Shown piece by piece: positions 28,871 to 37,522 of a DNA stretch of 64,000 bases (its first letter is position 1; each line of letters begins with the position of its first letter). A program made the translations under genes and the position numbers. Origin of the DNA: Yersinia kristensenii (lineage in GTDB: Bacteria > Pseudomonadota > Gammaproteobacteria > Enterobacterales > Enterobacteriaceae); contig NZ_UHIY01000001.1 in the NCBI RefSeq assembly GCF_900460525.1, forward strand, positions 3,906,001 to 3,970,000, read 5' to 3'. Under the pieces are notes generated by a model, which was not told where the DNA came from, did not search any database, and saw nothing but the letters and a program-made list of their open reading frames with translations.

Positions 28871-28987
28871 ATGGACAAAAAACCATTTGTAAATAAAATA
28901 CATAAATATCTTATTTGGCGACCTAAAAAATCAGGAAAGAGAGATCTTAAAAAACACGAGAAAAATATCAAATTTCTAAAAAAATAA
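28871..28987 (+). CDS. Possible 38-residue basic peptide
   Basis: The frame ATG 28871 to TAA 28987 gives MDKKPFVNKIHKYLIWRPKK followed by SGKRDLKKHEKNIKFLKK. About 40% of residues are Lys, Arg or His. There is no good ribosome-binding site (CCTCAGATT), and the DNA is AT-rich, which by itself produces Lys codons. Confidence 0.22.
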   Translation: MDKKPFVNKIHKYLIWRPKKSGKRDLKKHEKNIKFLKK

Positions 28988-29233
28988 AATCAATAAAAAA
29001 TATATTATTGAAAGTATAAAAAGCCATAATCAATAAAATTGATTATCATGGTACATTAAGTGTAATAAGTTATAAACATGAACAAAAAATCACTATATAA
29101 GTAAAATAACTCATTCATTATCATGGGTAAATATATGAAAACTCGTACCATCTTAACCAATTTATGGCAGCGAAATATCACTAAACTTGGTGGGTAATTA
29201 TGTCATAGAATAAATTAAGATATTTCTTGGTTT

Positions 29234-29252
29234 GTGTAAATTACATTTACAC
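29234..29252. promoter_or_regulatory. Perfect palindrome upstream of pagP
   Basis: GTGTAAATTACATTTACAC is an 8+3+8 perfect inverted repeat, 179 bp before the pagP start. Another right half (ATTTACAC) occurs at 29323-29330. It looks like a dimer operator. The half-site resembles TyrR (TGTAAA) but the centre is one base too short. Confidence 0.55.
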
Positions 29253-29430
29253 GGCTCTGACCACCATTTAAAATGCTATTTTACCTCTTCGTTATAGAAC
29301 CGTTTAAGTTTTAGGTTATAACATTTACACATTTAAATAACGTTTATTAGTGATTAATTTTGATAGGTATTAAGGATTATCTGATGCAAGGAAATCTTAT
29401 TTCACCTTATCAGCATCAGAGAGTTATACC

Positions 29431-30045
29431 ATGAATTATAAATATATTGTTAACATACTCTTTCTTAGTAGCCTATGGCTGGGCCAGGCTAACGCGGTTC
29501 TGGCAGAAGATAAAACACCCACTGCCAATACCTCTTTCGATCAACAAAGCATAGCATCCGTAGATGGCGACAATCTGTGGCAACGGCTGATGCGCAATAT
29601 CTCTCGCGCGTGGGATTCACCCGACCAAGAGCTGTATATCCCGCTAAATACATGGCATAACCGCTGGACCTATGATGATGACAAGATAGAGTCATACAAT
29701 GAACGTCCTTGGGGTATCGGCTATGGTAAGTATCGCTATGATGAGAATAACAACTGGCACGCAGTATATGCGATGGCCTTTATGGACTCACACAATAAAG
29801 TAGAGCCAATTATAGGTTATGGCTATCAAAAGATGTGGATTCCAGGGGCAATGGACGGCTGGCGTTTTGGAGTAGGCTTTACCGCCAGCGTTACTGCACG
29901 TCATGAATATTATTACATTCCAATTCCATTACCATTGCCGCTGCTCTCTATTGAATATAATAAATTCGCCCTACAAACCACCTATATTCCCGGTACTTAT
30001 AATAATGGTAATGTATTGTTTACTTGGATGCGTTGGCAGTTTTGA
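29431..30045 (+). CDS. pagP: Lipid A palmitoyltransferase PagP
   Basis: Outer-membrane barrel enzyme that moves a palmitate from phospholipids to lipid A. It is 204 aa. The signal peptide ends near VLA; then come an extra linker of about 20 residues and the catalytic His76 (TWHNRW), Asp119 and Ser120 (AFMDSH), with the same 43-residue spacing as E. coli H33/D76/S77. The end VTAR...YIPGTYNNGN...WMRWQF is typical. A degenerate PhoP-box-like pair (GTTTA, then GGTTA) is at 29302-29318. The gene is PhoP-controlled in other enterics. Confidence 0.93.
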   Translation: MNYKYIVNILFLSSLWLGQANAVLAEDKTPTANTSFDQQSIASVDGDNLWQRLMRNISRAWDSPDQELYIPLNTWHNRWTYDDDKIESYNERPWGIGYGKYRYDENNNWHAVYAMAFMDSHNKVEPIIGYGYQKMWIPGAMDGWRFGVGFTASVTARHEYYYIPIPLPLPLLSIEYNKFALQTTYIPGTYNNGNVLFTWMRWQF

Positions 30046-30242
30046 TTGAATATATTTCTCAATGCATTTAACCCTGTTTTTAAAATGGTTATATTGCGTT
30101 GTTAAGAATTAATCTCAATTAGATTGGGTAATTCCAGAAAGAAATAAGGGTCTCTCTATCCATTATAATGCTGTCATTGTCTATCTTATTTATTGCTGAT
30201 AATTTAAACGATAATAACGCTATGAGTAATACGAGGGAAAAT

Positions 30243-30277
30243 AATCGCCGGGCATAACTTGTTTCTGCCCGGCGATT
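30243..30277 (-). terminator. Terminator of the aromatic amino-acid permease gene
   Basis: AATCGCCGGGCA / TGCCCGGCGATT, a perfect 12-bp stem with an 11-base loop and a T-rich tail on the minus strand. Confidence 0.85.
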
Positions 30278-30295
30278 TTAACGCTATATCACAGC

Positions 30296-31681
30296 CTAAT
30301 CAGACTGCGTCATTGTCGCGGGATGACTCTTACCTTTGCGGCGAGTCAGCATGAAACCGCACCACAATAGTGCAATCCATGCGGGCATCATCAGCACCGA
30401 GATCTGAATCCCATCAGTAAAATACATAATGACCAGAATCAGCATCAAAAATACCAAACACAGATAATTGCCATAGGGATACCATAATGCTTTGAAACGC
30501 GGTTCGACGCCCTCTCGCACCTTAGCAGCTCGGAATTTCAAATGAGCCAGGCAAATCATAACCCAGTTGATAACTAAGGTAGATACCACCAGCGCCATCA
30601 ATAATTCAAACGCTTTTCCCGGCATAACATAGTTAATCACTACACCGACAGAGGTCGCCAATGCTGAAAGCGCGATGGATAAGATTGGCACACCACGCCG
30701 ATTAACCTTGGTGAGCAATTTGGGCGCATTCCCCTGCGATGCCAAACCAAATAACATACGGCTATTGCAGTAAACCCCGCTATTGTAGACCGATAATGCC
30801 GCAGTCAAAACCACCACATTCAGGATTGTCGCCACCAGATGACTATCCAATGCATGGAAAATCATCACAAAAGGGCTCCCCCCTTCCACAACTTTGCCCC
30901 ATGGATAAAGAGATAAAAGCACCGTTAATGAGCCGATATAAAAAATAAGGATGCGGTAGACAACCTGATTGGTTGCTTTAGGGATACTGTGATGTGGGTC
31001 TTCGGCTTCTGCGGCAGTGATGCCGACCATTTCCAACCCACCGAAAGAAAACATAATAATGGCCATCGCCATCACCAACCCACTGAAGCCATGAGGCATA
31101 AAGCCGCCCTGTGCCCAGAGGTTAGTCACAGAAGCGTTTGGCCCGCCCGATCCCGAAGCCAGCAGATAGGCTCCAAAGAAAATCATACCAATGATGGCAG
31201 CAACCTTGATGATAGCGAACCAGAACTCAGTTTCGCCATACATACGCACGTTAACAAGATTGATGGCATTAATCAGAACAAAGAATATTGCGGCTGAAAC
31301 CCATGTTGGGATATCTGGCCACCAATATTGAATATAAATGCCTACTGCGGTCAATTCGGCCATACCGACCAAGATAAACATCGCCCAGTAGTTCCAACCC
31401 GATAAGAATCCGGCGAAATCGCCCCAATATTTGTGGGCAAAATGACTGAATGAACCGGCTACGGGTTCCTCAACAACCATTTCACCCAACTGACGCATAA
31501 TAAGGAATGCAATAAAACCGCCGATAGCATAGCCCAGTATCACTGAGGGACCCGCCATCTTAATCGTTTGTGCTATTCCAAGAAATAGCCCAGTGCCGAT
31601 CGCTCCACCCAGAGCAATCAGCTGAATATGTCGGTTTTTTAAACCGCGTTTTAATGTTGAATCCTGCAACTGCTGTTCCAT
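30296..31681 (-). CDS. Aromatic amino-acid permease (AroP/PheP type)
   Basis: APC-superfamily inner-membrane symporter of about 461 aa with roughly 12 membrane segments. It begins NRHIQLIALGGAIGTGLFLG and contains FLIMRQLGEMVVEEPVAGSF, hallmark sequences of the AroP/PheP subfamily. Parts match PheP better (VNVRMYGETEFWFA) and others AroP (SVTNLWAQGGFMPHG). I cannot decide between phenylalanine and general aromatic transport. ATG 31681 with AGAGGG upstream is preferred over ATG 31711. Confidence 0.85.
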   Translation of the reverse strand: MEQQLQDSTLKRGLKNRHIQLIALGGAIGTGLFLGIAQTIKMAGPSVILGYAIGGFIAFLIMRQLGEMVVEEPVAGSFSHFAHKYWGDFAGFLSGWNYWAMFILVGMAELTAVGIYIQYWWPDIPTWVSAAIFFVLINAINLVNVRMYGETEFWFAIIKVAAIIGMIFFGAYLLASGSGGPNASVTNLWAQGGFMPHGFSGLVMAMAIIMFSFGGLEMVGITAAEAEDPHHSIPKATNQVVYRILIFYIGSLTVLLSLYPWGKVVEGGSPFVMIFHALDSHLVATILNVVVLTAALSVYNSGVYCNSRMLFGLASQGNAPKLLTKVNRRGVPILSIALSALATSVGVVINYVMPGKAFELLMALVVSTLVINWVMICLAHLKFRAAKVREGVEPRFKALWYPYGNYLCLVFLMLILVIMYFTDGIQISVLMMPAWIALLWCGFMLTRRKGKSHPATMTQSD

Positions 31682-31872
31682 CCTGCCCTCTGCCGCACTT
31701 TTACTCACCATTGTGTTAAAAAGCGCCTTTCGTAAATGAATCTGCGGCGTTTTTTTAACACTTAAACCTGATGGCGGCAAGGATTAAGGTCATAAGTGGG
31801 CGACAAGATAAAAATCAATCAACTAGCTCTATATATGTAGAATGTATTATTTACTGATACTATGAGTATCTC

Positions 31873-32118
31873 TCAGAGATGTAACCCCGATATGCCACAT
31901 AACTTGCTCAAATTTCGGGCACCAATCATTAACGTAGCCACATAAGACTGACGCCGAGTGACCACTTCAACGGCAACTCGATTATTTTTGTAGCGGATAA
32001 GATAAGTTGAAGGCCAGCCCTGACGCCGCTCGCCATAAGATTTTTGATGGTGGTCAATCGCTGCATGCGCAATAACCAAGTGTGACAAATTTGAATCACC
32101 TTTAATGATACGTTTCAT
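31873..32118 (-). CDS. DUF4060-like small protein
   Basis: 81-aa basic protein from ATG 32118, the second of two adjacent ATGs, with GGAG six bases upstream. The pattern (HAAIDHHQKSYGERR, then TYLIRYKNNRVAVEVVTRR and SYVATLMIGARNL) resembles DUF4060 proteins, which occur on prophages and enteric chromosomes; function unknown. It lies next to a NinX-like gene, suggesting both came from a phage. Confidence 0.55.
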   Translation of the reverse strand: MKRIIKGDSNLSHLVIAHAAIDHHQKSYGERRQGWPSTYLIRYKNNRVAVEVVTRRQSYVATLMIGARNLSKLCGISGLHL

Positions 32119-32223
32119 CATCAGCTCCACGAAAGCAGTCAAAAAACGTTTTACCGTTTATCATTCCCGTTCTACGAATTTCACGGGATATTCACTTTTG
32201 CTGAAAATTATCGAGATGAATTA

Positions 32224-32532
32224 TCAAACGTCCTGACTGAGTAAATAGCAGATCATCGCCGCGCGCAGCGGGCTTTGGCTATAGGCTTGCCATTCTCCTT
32301 GCGGATTGGTGATTTTGGCATTCCACTGATTATTATCATCAATTTCGGGTGAGTAGAGGCCAATTTTATTGGCATAGATGATAGGCCAGGCATCGGAAGG
32401 ATTCTTGCAGTAATCCTTACCCTTAATGCCTCCATAGGGATACCACTTATCGGGATCTTCACCGCTAAGTAACGCAATACTTCTGTTCACTTCACTGTCA
32501 CTTTCTTCACACCATTTAATCATCCGAATCAC
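32224..32532 (-). CDS. NinX-like (DUF2591) phage protein
   Basis: 102-aa protein with the NinX pattern: a charged N-terminus, then YCKNPSDAWPIIYANKIGL and a C-terminal SPLRAAMICYLLSQ. NinX genes belong to the nin region of P22-like phages, role unknown. The GTG at 32532 has AGGAG four bases upstream; ATG 32523 is an alternative. No other phage genes surround it, so it is an isolated acquisition. Confidence 0.7.
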   Translation of the reverse strand: MIRMIKWCEESDSEVNRSIALLSGEDPDKWYPYGGIKGKDYCKNPSDAWPIIYANKIGLYSPEIDDNNQWNAKITNPQGEWQAYSQSPLRAAMICYLLSQDV

Positions 32533-32730
32533 CGTTCTCCTGTTAAGTTCAGGCTACATTACGGCGAAATTAAGACACATTTATGACAATCAACGCAGTT
32601 TGTTTTAGTTCAATAAAAGAGTGGTCTGGCACCAAAGCAGAATATCGGAGGAAGTGAGCGAAAAGAAGCATGATGGTAGAGATGAGTATCACTCTGACAC
32701 TGCCGGACAGCAGCGCCAGAGTCGGTAAGT

Positions 32731-33006
32731 TTATCTCTCCGGAATAACGCCCTTAAAATCGAGAGGAGAAATGATATCACTGTCACTTTGAAAATCACTG
32801 ACACCGGTTGCATTTGCTAGCAACGCTTTTAGTAATTCTGTTTGCTGTTTTTGTTGTTCGGCGATGTCTTGTAACAAGCGGATTTGTTCATTAGCTCGCA
32901 CGCTGGCACGGCTCAAAAAGAACCAAACTATCAAGAAAAAAATGACGGTAAACAGCGAAAAAGCGATGGGGATAACACCCAATGCACCCATATTTGTATC
33001 TAACAT
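32731..33006 (-). CDS. yebO: YebO family membrane protein
   Basis: 91-aa inner-membrane protein of unknown function. One membrane segment ([18 protein letters not shown]) precedes the family block [20 protein letters not shown] and a coiled region ([12 protein letters not shown]). It lies 149 bp downstream of mgrB on the same strand, the E. coli arrangement. Confidence 0.85.
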   Translation of the reverse strand: MLDTNMGALGVIPIAFSLFTVIFFLIVWFFLSRASVRANEQIRLLQDIAEQQKQQTELLKALLANATGVSDFQSDSDIISPLDFKGVIPER

Positions 33007-33155
33007 TGACTACCCTATTACATGCGTGACGAAGAGACTATCTTATCACTCTCCGCGTAACAAAGATCAATTTGGACAAACGATTAACGTCCAATAAAGA
33101 TAACCAATGTAAATAGTTTTCATTCGTTATTATATATCTGAGTAATAGGGTCTTC

Positions 33156-33299
33156 TTACCATGGAATAATCGAAGTAATGGTGCAAATACCAGTAGAGAA
33201 AGTTCCCCCTTGGTCACAATAGCTATCAAGGGCTAACAGATAAAACAAGCAACAAACGGCAATGATCCCTACCGTTGCAACAAGTTTCTTAATGTCCAA
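33156..33299 (-). CDS. mgrB: PhoQ inhibitor peptide MgrB
   Basis: 47-residue inner-membrane peptide that binds and restrains the sensor kinase PhoQ. From a TTG start at 33299 (AAGG about eight bases upstream) it reads MDIKKLVATVGIIAVCCLFY, then LLALDSYCDQGGTFSTGICT and ITSIIPW. Length and key positions match E. coli exactly: membrane segment in the first half, Cys28 and Cys39 for the periplasmic disulphide, CDQ, GIC and terminal IPW. An in-frame ATG seven codons upstream is a less likely start. A TATAAT-like -10 lies near 33332. Confidence 0.92.
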   Translation of the reverse strand: MDIKKLVATVGIIAVCCLFYLLALDSYCDQGGTFSTGICTITSIIPW

Positions 33300-33545
33300 A
33301 TCAGGCACCTTATTTAACATTTTTTTGAAATTATACTGTACTAAACATCAACCATTTATAGCCAAGATGTCATTAACTTATGTTTGGTGCCGTGTTAGAA
33401 CCCCATTTTACTGACTATTTTATGGATTCGCTTTATAAATCAATAAAGTTTAGGATTTTTACTATTAAAACACTCATTATTACAAGTTAAACTGTTAAAC
33501 ATATCTATTATATAATAAGTAAAACTAATTACAGGAAGTGACCAT

Positions 33546-33779
33546 ATGAGTTTATTCAGACTTCTCTTAGTAGTAGCAATCATATACTTAGGCTTGCTCT
33601 TTTCAGGCTATGGCGTACTAATTGGCAGTGAGAAAAACGCTGCAGGCATCGGTTTACAATGCCAATATCTAACAGCCAGAAATATTTCAACCGCTCAATT
33701 TATAAACGGGGAAAATGGCATCATCGGCGTCAGCAATTGCCCTCTGGTGAAAAAAATTGGCAATAATGTCTTTGAATAA
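33546..33779 (+). CDS. yobH: YobH family protein
   Basis: 77-aa exported or membrane-anchored protein of unknown function. An N-terminal hydrophobic segment is followed by the conserved LLFSGYGVLIGSEKNAAGIG and LQCQYLTARNISTAQF; two Cys are in the mature part. GGAAG is upstream of the ATG. It is divergent from mgrB, as in E. coli; kdgR, which follows in E. coli, is absent here. Confidence 0.88.
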   Translation: MSLFRLLLVVAIIYLGLLFSGYGVLIGSEKNAAGIGLQCQYLTARNISTAQFINGENGIIGVSNCPLVKKIGNNVFE

Positions 33780-33791
33780 CCCGCCCGTCTG

Positions 33792-33815
33792 CCCTATCAC
33801 TCTACAGTGATAGGG
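33792..33815. terminator. Hairpin after yobH
   Basis: CCCTATCACT / AGTGATAGGG, a perfect 10-bp stem with loop CTAC, lies between the convergent yobH and yecF-like genes. Confidence 0.75.
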
Positions 33816-33856
33816 TCTGTACGTTTAGCACAGACCAAAACGCAAAGAATGCCGAG

Positions 33857-34096
33857 TTATTTCTGTGTGAATTTCATATCAATCAAAGCAATAGCTTTCT
33901 CAATGGCACGCTTAGTGATCGGGTCAGTACCGGCAGGATGTGAAGAGAAATCAATCGATTTAAGTTGATGGGACATTTTATCCCGCACTTCAGTAGGTGC
34001 AATAATATCAATCACATCAAGAATTTGTTTGATAACCAATTGGCAAGCAACCAGATCAGAAACCAACTCTTGATCATTAGTGAACATTTCAGACAT
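33857..34096 (-). CDS. DUF2594 (YecF) family protein
   Basis: 79-aa soluble helical protein beginning [20 protein letters not shown]. It resembles the DUF2594/YecF family of short Gln/Glu-rich enteric proteins with no known role. AAGGAA lies seven bases before ATG 34096; the frame is open 15 codons further without a better start. Confidence 0.6.
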   Translation of the reverse strand: MSEMFTNDQELVSDLVACQLVIKQILDVIDIIAPTEVRDKMSHQLKSIDFSSHPAGTDPITKRAIEKAIALIDMKFTQK

Positions 34097-34292
34097 GAAT
34101 AATTCCTTCACAATAATATTGTGTGAGGATATCACGCTCATGGGTATATTTCTTTAGCCGACCGTGTCATGCCAACGATTTATCACTAAGGATTCCAAGC
34201 CTTTTCTGTGACTAATAAATAGCCTATATAAACAGTTCAGTGGATTGGATCAGTCTATGAAGAGTTTATAAGATAAAAACGAGGCGTAAAAA

Positions 34293-34324
34293 ACCAGGTT
34301 TGATAGTTATCAATCACCTGGTTC
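34293..34324 (-). terminator. Terminator of the 37-residue membrane peptide gene
   Basis: AACCAGGT / ACCTGGTT with a partly paired interior (TGATA/TATCA), followed by TTTTTT on the minus strand. It lies 43 bp past the stop of the gene at 34367-34480. Confidence 0.82.
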
Positions 34325-34366
34325 GGGGATATGTTATTACATATATTGATCACAATAATCCTAGTC

Positions 34367-34480
34367 TCACAGTTTATCACCTCCTACGCCTTTACCTTTG
34401 TGCAAAACCATTACTGGCATTTTTAGAAAAACGGTTACACCCACAACCGCTATCAGAGTCATAATCACTGTTATCAACAT
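34367..34480 (-). CDS. Small membrane protein, 37 aa (not recognised)
   Basis: Reads MLITVIMTLIAVVGVTVFLK then MPVMVLHKGKGVGGDKL. The first 18 residues form one membrane segment and the tail is basic and glycine-rich. A GAGGTG ribosome-binding site is six bases from the ATG and a clear terminator follows, so this looks like a genuine single-gene unit. I do not recognise it among known enteric small membrane proteins. It stands alone, divergent from the MarA-like gene. Confidence 0.68.
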   Translation of the reverse strand: MLITVIMTLIAVVGVTVFLKMPVMVLHKGKGVGGDKL

Positions 34481-34705
34481 GCGATCACCTCATCACTTTT
34501 AATTTCTATTTTTCCAAACTTAGCCTTTATCCTCGGAATAGTTCTCCTCCCCATTTACTATGGCACTAGACAGCTCTTTTGCAAACACACGCTGAAAAGT
34601 CTTTATGATAGATTTCCGACAATCGAAGCCAATTTGGTGTTTTGTGTTGTTAGATTCAACTTGTGTATACTGCACTACTCCCAACCAGAAAAAACAGACT
34701 AAATA

Positions 34706-35092
34706 ATGTCACAAGAAAATCATCTCGCGTTAGTCTGCGCCCTCAGTAAATGGGTCGAAACCCATCTGGGGCGGGTCATCTACCTTGAAGAGTTAGCCGT
34801 GTACTCTGGTTACTCGCTTTGGCATATGCAGAAAATATTTAAAGAAGTGACCGGGGTATCGTTAGGTAAATACATTCGGGAAAGACGCTTAGCAGGTGCC
34901 GTCTATCAACTGCGCAGCAGTGACAGCACCATTTTTGATATTGCTTTGGATTTTGGCTTTGGTTCGCAATCGCACTTTACTTACATGTTCAGAAAACGTT
35001 ACGGCATAACCCCCTATGACTTTCGGCAAAACCCCGATATTGACCTCAATATCGCCTTGCCCTTGCATGCTATTCATCAAAAGTTAGCGTAG
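34706..35092 (+). CDS. MarA/SoxS-like AraC-family regulator
   Basis: 128-aa stand-alone DNA-binding protein with two helix-turn-helix motifs and no ligand domain. The features are YLEELAVYSGYSLWHMQKIF, ATG-VSLGKYIRERRL, and the second unit IFDIALDFGFGSQSHFTYMF followed by the Pro of RYGITPYDFR. This is the size and layout of MarA, SoxS and RamA, which activate efflux and stress genes. Yersinia carries MarA-like proteins outside a marRAB operon; this is likely one. No marR-like gene is adjacent. Confidence 0.85.
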   Translation: MSQENHLALVCALSKWVETHLGRVIYLEELAVYSGYSLWHMQKIFKEVTGVSLGKYIRERRLAGAVYQLRSSDSTIFDIALDFGFGSQSHFTYMFRKRYGITPYDFRQNPDIDLNIALPLHAIHQKLA

Positions 35093-35150
35093 TCGCCACA
35101 TTATAATTATTCGCCTGAATGCATATGAGCGCTATCCGGCGAATACCTTT

Positions 35151-35315
35151 TCAGTCTTTTTTGTAGCAATTCTGCACATCAATGGTTTGTACTTCGTTGC
35201 GTTGGCGATCTGCCATGTAAGTCATCACAAACATCGTGCTAACCACAATCAGTGCCGCCAACAGTAAACCAATCAATGCAATAACTTTATTGTCATCAAA
35301 CAAGCTCTTTTCCAT
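35151..35315 (-). CDS. Small membrane protein, 54 aa (not recognised)
   Basis: Begins MEKSLFDDNKVIALIGLLLA and ends ADRQRNEVQTIDVQNCYKKD, with one membrane segment at about 11-34 and a C-terminal single Cys. AGGGGA is four bases before the ATG. It lies 25 bp downstream of another 54-residue membrane protein gene on the same strand, so the pair is probably one transcript. Confidence 0.62.
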   Translation of the reverse strand: MEKSLFDDNKVIALIGLLLAALIVVSTMFVMTYMADRQRNEVQTIDVQNCYKKD

Positions 35316-35340
35316 ACATTCCCCTAATTTCTATAGCACA

Positions 35341-35505
35341 TCAAATGAGCCATAGGATCACAATCAACGTTATTGCAATCAGTAAACATGATGTTGTCAG
35401 TAAAACCACGAGCGCAAATTGCGCATCGCCAATTCCCGTTGAATAATCACTATTCTGGGTAGTATTTTGTTGTTTTTTCAAAGCAATACCTACTGGTGAA
35501 AACAT
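35341..35505 (-). CDS. Small membrane protein, 54 aa, upstream partner
   Basis: From ATG 35505: MFSPVGIALKKQQNTTQNSD, then a polar stretch and a C-terminal membrane segment (FALVVLLTTSCLLIAITLIV, then ILWLI). The frame is open 21 codons further upstream, giving an alternative start at 35568. The ribosome-binding site is weak. Topology is the opposite of its neighbour (tail-anchored against N-anchored). Not recognised. Confidence 0.5.
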   Translation of the reverse strand: MFSPVGIALKKQQNTTQNSDYSTGIGDAQFALVVLLTTSCLLIAITLIVILWLI

Positions 35506-35749
35506 ACCAGCCGTGACCCTGCATAAGAAAAATCGCGTTTTATTGGGCATAATATTATCAAAAATCATGCTAATGCTGACCTTATAGCCCGCTTTTTCAA
35601 CGCGATCCTGTCGTAGTCTGTGTTATAGATCAAGCCCATCTATTGTAAAAATAAGGCGATCACCCAAACACATTAATAGAGGTGATGTATTGCAAGTCAT
35701 CGTCAAGTCTTAGGGTTCCAGACTATTATCACTCAATATCGTCACCTTA

Positions 35750-37252
35750 TCACACGGTAATTATACCTGTCGCCAGACTGTACAACGCTGCGACAGCAGC
35801 AATGAGCGCCACGGCAAAAAAACACTTTTCAAGGGAGGAAAATACTGATTTCTTCTGCTCGCGTTTAGCAATAATAAATAATAGGGTTCCTGGCCCATAT
35901 ATCACTGCCGACAATAATATGTATTTCACTCCCCCCGCATATACCATCAATATGGCATATACTGTGGCAATTAAGGCAACAATAAAATCTTTTTTATGGT
36001 CCCTCGAGCCCACAGAGTAAGTCTCGCGCGTCCAGACTAATTTCAACCCATATGCTGCAACCAGAAGATAGGGGATCAGAACCAGTGAACTGGTTAATTC
36101 AAGTGCGAGTTGAAAAGCATACTCAGTGAAAAGCGTAACAATTAAGAATAATTGGATAAAAATATTCGACATCCACACCGCAGCCGAGGGTACCCCATGT
36201 TTATTCTCAGTTGCCAAGATACTCGGCATAATATTGCTTTTGGCTGCGCTATAGAGAGCTTCGGCGGCCAGCAGAGTCCATGATAAATAGGCCCCAAGGA
36301 CTGAAATAATCAATCCGATACTGATAAATATGGCCCCCCATCGCCCCACAATATGCTCTAACACTCCAGCCATTGACGGTTGACGCAATGCAGCCAAGTC
36401 AGGGCGCAGCAGCACGCCATAAGAGAGCATAGTGACCAACACCAACAAACATAAAACGCCAATAAAACCTAAAACGGTCGCAATACCGACGTGTTTTCTT
36501 TCTTTGGCATAGCGGGAATAAACACTCGCCCCCTCAATACCAACAAAAACAAATACAGTAACCAGCATTGTGCTACGAACTTGAGAAAATAAAGTTTCAG
36601 AACCCGCACTGATTTCTAATGCCGCATGACCAGCATACCCATAATCGTCCAGATGCGAGAGGTCACCCACCGCCCCCAAAGGTTGAGTACCCCAGAAATT
36701 TAATGCGAAAGTATCGGTATGAAAGGCAAATGCCAAAACAATAATAAAAATAAATATCGGAATAACTTTAGCAAAAGTAGCAATGGTATTAATAGTCGCA
36801 GCTTCTTTGATGCCACGTAACACCATAAAATGGAAGCTCCACAAAATTAATGAGGCAATTAAAATCGCGGATAAAGTATTACCGTCACCAAATAGCGGGA
36901 AGAATGCCCCCAGTGTTGATTTGATCAACACAAAATAAGAGACACTCCCAATACATGCCCCAGCCCAAAAACCAATGGCCGATGCAAACCCAGCATAATC
37001 ACCAAACCCCGTTTTAGCATAAATATAAACGCCCGAATCGAGATCGGGTTTACGTTGCGCCAATGTTTGGAAAACAAAGGCCAGTGTCAGCATTCCCCCA
37101 CCGGCAATAACCCAAGCGATGAGTGCGCCGAAGCCCCCAGTGGCACGGCCAAACGTCGCGGGCAGAGAAAAAATACCGGCACCTATCATTGAACCGACGA
37201 CTAGCGAAGTTAATGCCCACAATGACAGTTTTTTATTTGCGGAAGCCGCCAT
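35750..37252 (-). CDS. ArcD-like basic amino-acid antiporter
   Basis: APC-superfamily exchanger of the arginine/ornithine (ArcD/YdgI) group. It is 500 aa with about 12-13 membrane segments. Motifs: SLVVGSMIGAGIFSLPATFG, RKPDLDSGVYIYAKTGFGDY, VGIEGASVYSRYAKERKHVG and LGAYLSWTLLAAEALYSAAK. No arginine deiminase genes are adjacent, so the exchanged pair (Arg/Orn, Lys or His/histamine type) cannot be fixed from context. Confidence 0.82.
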   Translation of the reverse strand: MAASANKKLSLWALTSLVVGSMIGAGIFSLPATFGRATGGFGALIAWVIAGGGMLTLAFVFQTLAQRKPDLDSGVYIYAKTGFGDYAGFASAIGFWAGACIGSVSYFVLIKSTLGAFFPLFGDGNTLSAILIASLILWSFHFMVLRGIKEAATINTIATFAKVIPIFIFIIVLAFAFHTDTFALNFWGTQPLGAVGDLSHLDDYGYAGHAALEISAGSETLFSQVRSTMLVTVFVFVGIEGASVYSRYAKERKHVGIATVLGFIGVLCLLVLVTMLSYGVLLRPDLAALRQPSMAGVLEHIVGRWGAIFISIGLIISVLGAYLSWTLLAAEALYSAAKSNIMPSILATENKHGVPSAAVWMSNIFIQLFLIVTLFTEYAFQLALELTSSLVLIPYLLVAAYGLKLVWTRETYSVGSRDHKKDFIVALIATVYAILMVYAGGVKYILLSAVIYGPGTLLFIIAKREQKKSVFSSLEKCFFAVALIAAVAALYSLATGIITV

Positions 37253-37522
37253 ATCTATGTCCCTTTACATTAGTTAATCCCCTGTAAACCAGATTAACTG
37301 AATAAAAGATTAAGTCCTATAGATGCTATTCGGCGAAAGTGTGAGCTTCCGTCAAAAACTGAATATTTATAGTTTGAGTATAGCAAGATAAATAATGCAC
37401 GCCGCCATCAGGAAAGGGGATCGTGCATGTCTAGGTTGTTGAACTTGTTTAAGTACTCATTTATTAGATAGGCAGTTGAACTGCCATATAAATCTATCTA
37501 TATAACCCTATTTCAATACAAT

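Larger units (their letters stand above)
28446..29430. other. Long AT-rich intergenic region between yobF and pagP
   Basis: Nearly 1 kb, very AT-rich, divergently flanked. It holds the cspC-yobF promoter and leader near 28450-28650 and the pagP control region at 29220-29420. The only reading frame worth naming is a short basic one at 28871. Confidence 0.6.

Noticed and set aside
29234..29252. Palindrome as a TyrR box
   Set aside because: TyrR sites are TGTAAA-N6-TTTACA; here the spacer is five bases and pagP is not an aromatic amino-acid gene.
32676..32734. 24-codon frame MSEKKHDGRDEY-type after GGAGGAA
   Set aside because: Spacing between GGAGG and GTG is only one to two bases and nothing supports conservation.
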